The notes under the pieces were generated by a model that did not search any database, was not told the origin of the DNA, and saw only the letters and a list, made by a program, of their open reading frames with translations. Both the position numbers and the translations under genes were made by a program. Shown here piece by piece: positions 17,574-26,814 of a stretch of DNA of 64,000 nt. The stretch covers positions 496,001-560,000 of the forward strand of contig OZ242367.1 in the NCBI GenBank assembly GCA_965209015.1, in the 5' to 3' direction. The DNA comes from Bin80 sp965209015. GTDB taxonomy: Bacteria > Bacteroidota > Rhodothermia > Rhodothermales > Bin80. Every line of letters begins with the position of its first letter. Position 1 is the stretch's first letter.

Positions 17574-19279
17574 TTCTCTTTCTTGTGCATTATTGTACCA
17601 CCGACGATTGTATACACTATCTCTGTGGAGAGAATCTCTTCATCTGGAATCGTCAGTATATCCTTAGAAAGTACGGTGATGTCAGCCAGTTTGCCGGGTA
17701 CCAGAGATCCTTTGATATCTTCCTCAAATGCAGCATATGCATTATTCAGCGTATAGGACTGCAGCGCTTGTTCACGTGTGAGTCGCTCGTTGGGATAAAA
17801 AACGGCACCATCAGCCAACCTGCGTGTCACGGTTGCGTGAAAACTAGCAATAGGATCAATAGCTTCTACGGGTACATCGGTCCCATTGGTGACGACAGCT
17901 CCCGTTTGCCATAAAGTCTGCCAGCGGTACGCTCCACTCTTTGCACGTTCTGCTCCTAGACGGCTGTAGACCCATGGGGCGTCGCTAGTGGCATGGATTC
18001 CCTGCATTGAAGGAATGACTCCGAGGCTAGCAAATCGAGGGATATCATCGGGATGGACGTGTTGCGCATGTTCAATCCGCCAGCGCAGATCCTGACCCTC
18101 CGTCCCATTAAGTGATTCAAAAACATCCAATACAACTCGATTAGCCCGATCTCCGATCGCGTGAATGCTCACCTGAAAATCATGATTTTTTGCGATCTCT
18201 GCTGTAGCAAGCACTTCTTCTACTGCGGTTGTTTCAAGTCCTCGAGATTCAGGCATATCCGAATAGGGCTCAAGTAGCCATGCGCCATGGGATCCCAATG
18301 CTCCATCAATTGAGCGTTTCACACTGCGTACCGTCAGATAATTATTTGCATAGCCAACCATCCGGTAATCAGCTAACTGGTCAGACAATGCCGTACTGTT
18401 TTCACGGATCATCACATACATGCGAATCGGTAGATTACCTTCGTCCGCAAGTTTTTTGAAGAAATCCACGATTTCAAAGCCTACCCCAGCATCATGAAAT
18501 GATGTGATTCCATGAGTTAAAGCCTCTTCCGAAGCTAGTTGAGCCATCACGCGCTGTTCCTCTTCAAGCTCAGATGCGGTCCTATTTTTTCTCGCCTGTT
18601 CCAGAGCTACCGCGACAAAGTGCTGGGCGGTCTCTCGCATCAGCCCGGTCAATTCTCCACGAGCATCCCGTACGAGTTCTCCACCTGCAGGATTCGGGGT
18701 TTCTGGGCTAATACCTGCTACATTCATTGCAGCTTTATTTGCGAACGAGGCATGACCACTAGCATGGCGTAGAGAGACTGGATTTTCAGGTGAAACGTCA
18801 CTTAGGCTCTGGTGAGTTGGGACACCCTCAATCGTCAGGGGCGGAAGGGAATCCCATTTCTCCTGGTGCCACCCTCGCCCGGTGATCCACTCACCGGGCT
18901 GAGCCTCAGAGACAGCCGAGTCAACCATGGCAACAATATCTTCCCAACTGGAAGCATTGGTCAAATCCAAGATCATCTTAGCCTCTCCCAGTCCAAGGAA
19001 ATGACCATGGCCCTCAATAAATCCAGGAATTGCTAATTGCCCCTCCAGATCCAGCACATGAGTTCTTTCCCCAATGTAGGTTGAAATTTCTCTGGCAGTT
19101 CCAATCGCAACAATCGTATCTCCCCTTATAGCAAGAGCTTCCACATGAGGTTGTGAGGAATCAACCGTGACGATCTTGCCATTGGTTAATACGAGCCGCG
19201 CAGACTCCTCATTAGAACAACCCAAACATAAAAGGAGCGTCAGTATCGGCGCACTGTTGACTATGGAACTCAGTTGCAT
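17570..19279 (-). CDS. Amidohydrolase, YtcJ-like, lipoprotein
   Basis: A 569-residue metal-dependent hydrolase of the amidohydrolase-3 group. The N-terminus is a lipoprotein signal with Cys in 'LLCLGCSNEE'. 'LAIPGFIEGHGHFLGLG' near residues 83-99 holds the H-x-H metal pair, 'VSIHAIGDRANRVVLDVF' and 'RIEHAQHVHPDDI' hold further metal/catalytic histidines, and 'TNGTDVPVEAIDP' the C-terminal Asp. Members hydrolyse N-substituted formamides and related amides; the substrate is undefined. It should act in the periplasm, anchored by lipid. No co-directional neighbour is adjacent. Confidence 0.88.
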   Translation of the reverse strand: MQLSSIVNSAPILTLLLCLGCSNEESARLVLTNGKIVTVDSSQPHVEALAIRGDTIVAIGTAREISTYIGERTHVLDLEGQLAIPGFIEGHGHFLGLGEAKMILDLTNASSWEDIVAMVDSAVSEAQPGEWITGRGWHQEKWDSLPPLTIEGVPTHQSLSDVSPENPVSLRHASGHASFANKAAMNVAGISPETPNPAGGELVRDARGELTGLMRETAQHFVAVALEQARKNRTASELEEEQRVMAQLASEEALTHGITSFHDAGVGFEIVDFFKKLADEGNLPIRMYVMIRENSTALSDQLADYRMVGYANNYLTVRSVKRSIDGALGSHGAWLLEPYSDMPESRGLETTAVEEVLATAEIAKNHDFQVSIHAIGDRANRVVLDVFESLNGTEGQDLRWRIEHAQHVHPDDIPRFASLGVIPSMQGIHATSDAPWVYSRLGAERAKSGAYRWQTLWQTGAVVTNGTDVPVEAIDPIASFHATVTRRLADGAVFYPNERLTREQALQSYTLNNAYAAFEEDIKGSLVPGKLADITVLSKDILTIPDEEILSTEIVYTIVGGTIMHKKEN

Positions 19280-20318
19280 TCAATCAAGGTTTTGGGATAG
19301 GATACAGAAAGATAATAGAATTCGGAATCTTCGGCAATCAGTTTGGATTACTGAAGAATCTGTACTGGCATAAGCGTGGATAGGAGCATTGAGTCATATT
19401 CAGTAGCAGGTTAATGGGGGCTGAACAAAGTTACTTAGTTCGATTTTTTTGACGAGGAGCGGTGCGCAGAAATTAGATCCCCACACCAACTTTGCATGAG
19501 AGCAAAGTATGGTTTGGTGCCAAGCACATGAGAATTGTGGCACCGCAGGGTGGCCTCCCAACAGATCCTCAGGAGCTTAAAGAGCTACTTGAGGACAATC
19601 TTAATTCGGTCATCAGAAATTTAATCCATATCATTGTAATTGATGTAACCCTACAACAATCAGAGTAAGCCCGATTGAATCATCCTCCATGCTGACTCCC
19701 CTAAATTATAATCGAGAAAAACGATGTCAATGACGATCGGGTTTGAGGTAAGTGAAGGTCATCACCTAACGGAGCGAAGCGATACCAGAAAACGTCTCTT
19801 CCCCTGATCTAGTTCATGCTGTTCAATTACAAAATCGCACGGATGAATCGTTGGATAAGCAGAGATCTTGTAAAGTATCAGTCGAATAAGCATGTAGAGG
19901 CGAACCAGAGACAAGCAAGATTATAATCAGCGGTCCTTTGTGGAGTTAGAGGCTGATTATGGAGATAGTCTTTCAAGATCTGGAATTGTGTGGTAACGGG
20001 CAGTTAACCCCAAAGCCAGTCCAATGGCAAGTGATCAAACACCGGACGTCGGGATCCGCCATGGTATGTTTTATAGGGTAGATGAGTGACTGGTTGGTCA
20101 ATGAATTCGTACTATGGATTTAACCATGACTCATAAAGATTTATGATTTACTCCACCAGTCTTTATGTTTATCAGTTATGGGAGGATTAGGAGTTGGCCT
20201 CGCATTTTCTCCCTGTCATTCTATCCAGTGTCAAGATGAAGTGAACGATTAAAGATGTGATGATTGGGATTGAATGATGTAACTTTGTAGTCAGAATTAA
20301 AGATGAACAGCAAAGATC
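19280..20318 (+). other. 1-kb intergenic region with a hairpin and one small possible ORF
   Basis: No gene can be supported strongly. At about 19481-19519 an inverted pair CACCAA-CTTTGC ... GCAAAG-TATGG-TTTGGTG forms a good hairpin. A 46-codon frame at 19528-19668 follows it (MRIVAPQGGLPTDPQELKEL...), listed separately. The remaining ~650 bp up to the cupin gene shows no family. Confidence 0.4.
19528..19668 (+). CDS. Possible 46-residue protein, unknown
   Basis: An ATG frame with balanced composition: an acidic helix-like start (PTDPQELKELLEDNLNSVIR) then a hydrophobic stretch 'NLIHIIVIDVTL'. It lies just downstream of the 19481-19519 hairpin. There is no clear ribosome-binding site and no family match, so it may be chance. 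It is the only frame in this 1-kb spacer that looks protein-like. Confidence 0.22.
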   Translation: MRIVAPQGGLPTDPQELKELLEDNLNSVIRNLIHIIVIDVTLQQSE

Positions 20319-20687
20319 ATGGATAAGCAGGCAACTCTCCACCGGTGGGATGACATGCCGGTTGAAAAAATAAAACCTGGACTTGGTCGGCGGATCATTT
20401 CGGGCGACCGGATGATGATCACACATGTCTATCTAGAAAAAGATAGCGTGGTGCCATGGCACTCACACGAGAATGAGCAACTCACCTATGTGTTAGCGGG
20501 TGTGCTGAGATTTTGGCTTGGATCTGATGGAGAGCAAGAGATCATGGTCCATGAGGGCGAGGTACTTGTGATTCCGTCCCACCTTCCTCATAAGGCCGTT
20601 GCGCTTGAAGATACGCTTGATGTAGATGTATTCTGTCCTCCTCGCCAAGACTGGATTGATGGTACGGACGCTTACCTGCGTGAATAG
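20319..20687 (+). CDS. Cupin-domain protein
   Basis: A 122-residue single-domain cupin. Motif 1 'VPWHSHENEQLTYVLAGVLRFWLG' gives the metal-binding His-x-His and Glu; motif 2 'GEVLVIPSHLPHKAVAL' gives the final His. The protein is short and soluble, like many Bacteroidota cupins of unknown substrate. It stands alone between long spacers, so context offers no hint. Confidence 0.85.
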   Translation: MDKQATLHRWDDMPVEKIKPGLGRRIISGDRMMITHVYLEKDSVVPWHSHENEQLTYVLAGVLRFWLGSDGEQEIMVHEGEVLVIPSHLPHKAVALEDTLDVDVFCPPRQDWIDGTDAYLRE

Positions 20688-21103
20688 TTTTTCAATCATT
20701 TGGTTGGGTTGCACATCATCAGACTTGGCGTTGCCACATGATCTCCCATACTGAGTCCCAAAATACCATATAGTATCAAATGATTGTTAAGAGATTTGAG
20801 GAATAGAAATTTTGTGAATGAGACAGTATTCAATGACAAGTAGAACCAAAGAATTAGGTGATCAATCGTATGCGGGTGAACTTCAAGTTATTCCTCTCCT
20901 TCACACAACAATTCGGTGACAGATCGGCAGGGAATAATTTTTAAGTTTGAATACAAAAAATAATAGTCAATGCTGTATCTGTCTAAAATACTTTGGGATA
21001 CAATTGTCAGTGATTCCAGTAGGTATGAATTTGTATGGACTCCATTTACGCTAGCTCCCCGTTCTGCTCTATATTATCAAGGAGATGATCTCAGAACCTT
21101 ATT
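20688..21103 (+). other. Intergenic region, no gene seen
   Basis: About 415 AT-rich bases upstream of the giant helicase gene; no coding frame or recognisable RNA. It presumably holds that gene's promoter. Confidence 0.4.
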
Positions 21104-24100
21104 ATGGATGAAAAACCTAGAGTTATAGATCCCATGAGTGGTTTACCTCGGGAAGATTTTCAGGAAGACCTTGATGGGAGGAGTCAAATGTCTCAGAACT
21201 CACAGCCTCCCAGAGGTTGGGCACAGGCGATCAGGAATCTCAAGGAACGACTCATTGACACCAGTAAGCGTAATCGCCTAATTAATACTCCCATCGGGAA
21301 GAATCGAGGGAAACACCTTGATATCATTGATGAACGATCTGATGAAATCTTCAAAATACTGGTACATCAGAATAAGAAGATGTATTTCGATCACTCCAAA
21401 GATGGGTACGATGAGCAGGACAATATGGAAAATATATTTATTCCAGATTCTGGCCCGCTCAGTGCCAAACATGTAGATCTAAAGCTACAGACTCGTTTAA
21501 CGAAAGATGCACTGCATAAGCGTCTGCTGCAGCTCTATCGTGATTCAAATAGTTCGGTAGAGGAGCAGGGAGCCAATCCATTGTTTCTTGCACTGGGATT
21601 TGTACGTTGGTTTGAAAGTAAATCTTCTAAATTAGAGCGGTTTGCTCCCTTAGTGCTTTTACCTGTTGAACTTGTTCGTGAAGGCGTAAGAGATAATATT
21701 AAGCTCTGCTTACGAGATCAGGATCTGGAACCTAACCATTCCTTTGATTCCTTCCTCAAGAGTGATTTTGACCTTAAGCTTCCTTCTTGGCCTGACGGGG
21801 AGGACTGGTTGCCATCAGAGTATTTTGCAAATGTTAATCACCTGATCTCGCGTCAGGAAAATTGGAGAGTGTTCGCAGATACGATCCAACTCGGATTCTA
21901 TTCATCCGGGAAATTTTTAATGTCCAGAGATCTGGATCGAGCTGAAACCACAGAACTGATGCAGCAACTCCTGTGTGCGGGCTTTGGTAATCCTCCTCCA
22001 TTGTTTGATCCAGATGAGAATCTTGATGAACGGTACATAGATCCACGGGATCTCGGCCACATTATGGAAGCGGATGCATCGCAGACCCGTGTGATCGCTG
22101 CCGCCCAAGAGGGAAGAAGTATGATTGTCCAAGGGCCACCCGGCACCGGGAAGTCTCAAACAATTGCGAATATCATCGCTGTTTCAGTACGGAATCATCA
22201 GACTGTATTATTTGTGGCAGAAAAGCGGGCTGCACTTGAGGTCGTCCATGATCGGTTAGAATCTTGTGGGCTTGGGCCTCTATGTTTGGAAATGCACTCA
22301 ACAAAGGCACAGAAGAAAGCCGTCTATCAGGACCTAGGAGAAACACTGAAGCTGGGACGTCCGCGGGTCGGTGATCCATCTGAATATGAGCGTTTGAAAG
22401 CGGTAAGAGATGAACTGAATAAGTTCTCAAATCAGCTTCACACCGTTGACGAGATTAGCGGTGAAACTCCATTTGGAATTATTGGACAGTTGACCAAATT
22501 AATTGGAGACAGTGAACTGCCAAAACCTGACTATCATGTGGAAGAAACAGCCACCTGGGATCCTTTGCAGTCCCAAGCAGCACGAGAACAGATTGGCCGA
22601 CTCGCGGAGTTGACCAGAGACTATGGACCTGAGGGATCTCACCACTGGAGAGGAGTAAACCGGAAGTTTACTCCCATGGATCGTGATCGGCTCAACGACA
22701 AGATCAACACATTACACGAGAGTCTCGAGGAGCTTATTTCCAGACTCAATGAAGCGTCCACCGCTCTGAGCATCTCTGAGGACGGGGGATTGATTTTCGT
22801 GGATAAAGTCTTGACTTTAGTTCAGGCTTTTGGAAGTAGACCCGTGCTTGTTGATAAATTAGTGCGGGCAGAAGGAGTCCTAGATCATCTCAATGGATTA
22901 CAACAGTTATTTAAGAGTATCCGAAGAGAGAATGAAACTCGTACGAAATTGGAATCGGAGGTGATGCCGAGTGCGTTCGGTAGGGACTGGAGTCTGGAAC
23001 GTCGGGATATCTCGAAACACCAAGCATCTTTTTTTCGGTGGTTTAATGGTCCGTATCGGACCGCAGTCAAGCAGGTCAAGTCTGTAGCAAAAAAGGATCT
23101 GCCGAAGTCGAATCAGGATCGCTTAAAACTTCTGGATACACTGATCCATCATCAAGCGCGGATCCAGGAGATAGACGAGCAGCGCTCTTTGGGAGAACTA
23201 GCCGTGGGTCCGCAATGGCGCGGATTCAAGACTGAGGTAACTGAGGTGATTGGAGCACTGGAATGGATAGGAAAGCAAATCGAACTGCTCGGATCGTCTG
23301 ATGCACTCCAAACACAAATGGATCAGTGGCCCGAGGAACTGAGGCCAAGTGAAATTGAAAACCAACTTCATGATAGTGCACAAGTGTATGAGAAGAGATT
23401 AGATGATCTAATGCAATTTACGGATCTAGATGTTCAGCAGGCATTCGGTGAGGGCTCAATTCGATGTGTGCCACTCTCCACAATGAAAACTCGAATTTCC
23501 TGCTGGCAAAGAGATCCTGAGGGACAGGACGCCTGGAGTCGGTTGCTTGACATGGCGAATGCTGTTACAAAGATAGGTCTGAATGAACTCCGAGTTCGGC
23601 TTGCCCAGGGTATACTCAAACCTGATCATGCGGTCCACACCTACGACTATATCCGTGCAGAGGCAGTTTATCGCCGTTTTGATGAGATCAATCCGAATCT
23701 GAGCAGAATCAATGGTCGCGAGCGATCCTCTCTGGTCAAACAATTCGTAGAACTGGATGCCACACTCCTTGATCTCAGCGCACAGGAAGTTATGTCTGCA
23801 CATTATGAGTCAATCCCCGAGGGCACGAGAGGTGAGATGGGAGTGCTTCGCGGTGAAGTTCAGAAGAAAAGTCGACATATGCCTCTGCGCAAACTATTGA
23901 GAGAGGTCGGGGGTGCGGTTCAGGCCATCAAACCGGTTTTTTTGATGAGTCCATTATCGGTTGCCCAGTACCTGGATCCCGAGGGGCTAAGGTTTGATCT
24001 ACTTCTGATTGATGAAGCCAGTCAGGTGCGACCCGCAGATGCGATCGGAGCAATGATGCGCACGAGCAGAGCGGTCATTGTTGGAGACCAGAAACAGCTT

Positions 24101-25891
24101 CCGCCCACTTCATTTTTCGAAAAACTGGTCAACAATGCAGAAGAGAACGAAGATGGGCAAGATCTGGAGGAAGTCATCGCTGATCAGGTGAAGGATATGG
24201 AAAGCATTCTGGCCCTCTGCGAGGCCCGGGGAATGCCCGGCTGCATGTTAAAATGGCATTATCGGTCACAGCATGAGTCATTGATTACCGTCTCTAATCA
24301 TGAGTTCTACGAAAACAAACTTGTTTGCCCACCCAGTCCCTCCTCTGCCGATCCCAAGTTAGGGCTCACCTTTCAATCTGTTGATGGGATTTATCGTCGA
24401 GGGAGAGGAAGAAGTGACAATCCAATAGAGGCAAAGGCGGTAATGGATGCTGTTTTGGTGCACGCGAGGACACGTCCGACTGAATCGTTGGGGGTGGTGG
24501 CTATGAGTCAGGCCCAACAGTCTACGATTCAAAATGAAGCAGAGCGAATGCGTGCGATGCATCCAGAACTCAATTCGTTCTGCAGTGAGACTAAAGAAAA
24601 CGCCTTTTTTGTCAAAAATCTGGAAACGGTGCAGGGCGACGAACGAGATGTGATCTTCATCTCCATCGGATATGGAAGAACTGAAGAAGGTAGACTCTAT
24701 CAGAATTTCGGACCAGTTTCTGGTGAAGGAGGGGAGCGGCGGCTCAATGTGTTATTCACAAGGGCAAAGAAACGCTGCCGTGTATTTTCTTCAATTCATC
24801 ACACAGATATTCAGCATGATAAGGCTCGGCATCGGGGCCCATTCCTGCTTAAATCGTTCCTCAAGTATGCGGAAACCGGAGAAATGGATGTCCCTGTGAT
24901 TACCGGACGAGCGCCGGACAGCCCATTTGAAGAAGCTGTAGGGGATGCAATCAGAGGATACGGGTACAAGGTTGATTATCAGGTTGGCTCAGAGGGATTT
25001 CTGATTGATCTTGCGGTCCGGGATCCCGATCGTGAAAGTGGGTACATACTTGCGGTTGAATGTGACGGGGCAAGATACCATTCGTCTTACTGGGCCCGAG
25101 AGCGGGACCGCATGCGCCAGACACTCCTTGAAGGGAAAGGATGGACCTTTCATCGTATTTGGAGCACCGACTGGTTTCATAATCCCATAGCTGAAACTCA
25201 AAAAGTGGTGGATGCTATTCGCCAAGCATGTGTGAAAACGAACCACAGCCACCCTCGGATTCGCCGTCCATCTCCGATTACGAGAGATGAGAAACCAGAG
25301 GAATTGATTGGACAATTCTATGAGGAATTTGACCATCAGAAGGGAGATCGGTATACCGGGTCAACCTATAGGGAAATTCAGGAGGCTTCAAATGACACCG
25401 TTGCAGATTTAATTGTCAAAATTATTGAGATGGAAGGACCGATTCACGAAGATATGGTAGTCCGTAAGACATCCTTAATCTGGGGATATGATCGGACTGG
25501 TGACCTAATCAAGGAAAAAATCCAAATGGCCATCGATTTTTTGATCCACCAGGGCAGAGTGGATCGAAGCCATTTGAATCGGCATTTTCTTCTGAATCCC
25601 AAGGCCAAGGTAAGGGTGCGGAATCGAGGAGAAGTGAAGGACACTCAGCTGAGAAAACCTGAGATGATCGCTCCTGAGGAATATAGGGTAGCAATTCTGG
25701 ATGCAGTCAAGCGTTGCCTTGCAATCAACCGAAAAGACTGTGCCATTGAGGTGGCTCGTAGGCTTGGTTTCAAATCAACGAGTGAGACACTCAAAAAGCG
25801 GATCATTACGCAGGTAGATCAACTGCTTCATGAGGGGGATTCCATAATGCAATCAAATGGAATAATACGTCTAATTGAGGTTCAGACATAA
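21104..25891 (+). CDS. Giant DUF4011 / SF1 helicase / MTES_1575-type nuclease / DUF3320 protein
   Basis: A 1595-residue multidomain protein. Order: DUF4011 (~35-200; 'LKERLIDTSKRNRLINTP'); SF1 helicase with Walker A 'GPPGTGKSQTIANII' near 342, a long coiled insertion (~430-930), Walker B 'LLIDEASQVRPADAIGAM' near 966, 'GDQKQLPPTSFF' near 992, 'HYRSQHESLI' near 1050 and 'VQGDERDVIFISIGYG' near 1176; a PD-(D/E)xK-like nuclease ('FEEAVGDAIRGYGYKVDYQVG...LAVECDGARYHSS', ~1270-1375); a DUF3320 C-terminal domain (~1430-1480). No partner gene adjoins. Similar architectures recur in defence islands, so anti-phage or anti-plasmid action is a reasonable inference, not proven. Confidence 0.88.
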   Translation: MDEKPRVIDPMSGLPREDFQEDLDGRSQMSQNSQPPRGWAQAIRNLKERLIDTSKRNRLINTPIGKNRGKHLDIIDERSDEIFKILVHQNKKMYFDHSKDGYDEQDNMENIFIPDSGPLSAKHVDLKLQTRLTKDALHKRLLQLYRDSNSSVEEQGANPLFLALGFVRWFESKSSKLERFAPLVLLPVELVREGVRDNIKLCLRDQDLEPNHSFDSFLKSDFDLKLPSWPDGEDWLPSEYFANVNHLISRQENWRVFADTIQLGFYSSGKFLMSRDLDRAETTELMQQLLCAGFGNPPPLFDPDENLDERYIDPRDLGHIMEADASQTRVIAAAQEGRSMIVQGPPGTGKSQTIANIIAVSVRNHQTVLFVAEKRAALEVVHDRLESCGLGPLCLEMHSTKAQKKAVYQDLGETLKLGRPRVGDPSEYERLKAVRDELNKFSNQLHTVDEISGETPFGIIGQLTKLIGDSELPKPDYHVEETATWDPLQSQAAREQIGRLAELTRDYGPEGSHHWRGVNRKFTPMDRDRLNDKINTLHESLEELISRLNEASTALSISEDGGLIFVDKVLTLVQAFGSRPVLVDKLVRAEGVLDHLNGLQQLFKSIRRENETRTKLESEVMPSAFGRDWSLERRDISKHQASFFRWFNGPYRTAVKQVKSVAKKDLPKSNQDRLKLLDTLIHHQARIQEIDEQRSLGELAVGPQWRGFKTEVTEVIGALEWIGKQIELLGSSDALQTQMDQWPEELRPSEIENQLHDSAQVYEKRLDDLMQFTDLDVQQAFGEGSIRCVPLSTMKTRISCWQRDPEGQDAWSRLLDMANAVTKIGLNELRVRLAQGILKPDHAVHTYDYIRAEAVYRRFDEINPNLSRINGRERSSLVKQFVELDATLLDLSAQEVMSAHYESIPEGTRGEMGVLRGEVQKKSRHMPLRKLLREVGGAVQAIKPVFLMSPLSVAQYLDPEGLRFDLLLIDEASQVRPADAIGAMMRTSRAVIVGDQKQLPPTSFFEKLVNNAEENEDGQDLEEVIADQVKDMESILALCEARGMPGCMLKWHYRSQHESLITVSNHEFYENKLVCPPSPSSADPKLGLTFQSVDGIYRRGRGRSDNPIEAKAVMDAVLVHARTRPTESLGVVAMSQAQQSTIQNEAERMRAMHPELNSFCSETKENAFFVKNLETVQGDERDVIFISIGYGRTEEGRLYQNFGPVSGEGGERRLNVLFTRAKKRCRVFSSIHHTDIQHDKARHRGPFLLKSFLKYAETGEMDVPVITGRAPDSPFEEAVGDAIRGYGYKVDYQVGSEGFLIDLAVRDPDRESGYILAVECDGARYHSSYWARERDRMRQTLLEGKGWTFHRIWSTDWFHNPIAETQKVVDAIRQACVKTNHSHPRIRRPSPITRDEKPEELIGQFYEEFDHQKGDRYTGSTYREIQEASNDTVADLIVKIIEMEGPIHEDMVVRKTSLIWGYDRTGDLIKEKIQMAIDFLIHQGRVDRSHLNRHFLLNPKAKVRVRNRGEVKDTQLRKPEMIAPEEYRVAILDAVKRCLAINRKDCAIEVARRLGFKSTSETLKKRIITQVDQLLHEGDSIMQSNGIIRLIEVQT

Positions 25892-26814
25892 GATGAATCT
25901 ACGGATTCATTCTACTGCCTCAATAAATTAAATCCTTTTCAATTCTTTGCCATTGCTTATATGAAGTCCGAGATCGGTAACACATGCGGAACCACATAGT
26001 TAGGCAGTGAGGAACGCTTTCTGATCATAGAACCAAGACTCCCGAGCGTGAATCTTATGTTTCTGGTAGGCACAATTTTATAGCACATCAAGGGTACAGA
26101 AATCCGCAAATTTTGGTACTATGACTGGAAAAACGTATTCTCAAATCAATTTACGCTCAAGCAGGCACCAAAAATTCTTGGTCGTCCACAGAGGATTTGT
26201 CGGAGGCGAATAGAGTCATTCCCATATTATTCGCCTGAACTCGGTTTAGTCTACAATTGGTGGATTTGGACGGGGCCGGTCAGGATTGGGAGGTGTCTAG
26301 AGGGCCGTACACCGCAAATTTGGTGCTTCGGGGCAAAAATCAAGAAGCTGAAAACTCAGGATGCGAAGCTAGATGCCCAGAATTCAAAGTTTAGTTGATC
26401 TCACAGTCAAATTGACGGATGAACCTTATATAAATTCTTGCTGCAGAGAGATAACGATCCGTGAAGCAGTCCCAAGGCTGCGCAGGAAGACAGAGACAGA
26501 GCCTGTAACTTGGATAGCAAGCTGCAGGATTAACATATGATCTCCTTCCTTTTTTCCATTCAACCTAACGTAGGACGACTGTACTATAGATGATACCAGA
26601 CACCTTCAACCTTTTCGAAGCTGAATAGGTAGAGTCAAACGTCGGCCTTCTCATGCATGGTGGCTGAGACAGGAGACGCTCACCTGCCGCAGAAATAGGT
26701 GTTCCCACAGCACACGTAAAGCTCTTCCGCTTATTCAATACGAAAGCACTCCCATACCAAGGAGTATTGGAATACGTTCTTTGGACTCCGAGCAGGTGAG
26801 CCACTCTGGATACC
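25892..26814 (+). other. Intergenic region holding copy A of the LRR-flanking repeat
   Basis: About 920 bp with no intact gene. It contains repeat copy A (26217-26350). Short frames on either strand lack family features. Confidence 0.45.
26217..26350 (+). repeat. Flanking repeat copy A (possible transposase relic)
   Basis: The stretch around CTCGGTTTAGTCTACAATTG is closely similar, over roughly 130 bp, to 30758-30895 on the other side of the LRR gene and in the same orientation. One frame reads 'LVYNWW', which resembles the C-terminal region of IS1380-type transposases, but the frame is broken and the match is too short to be sure. Confidence 0.7.
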
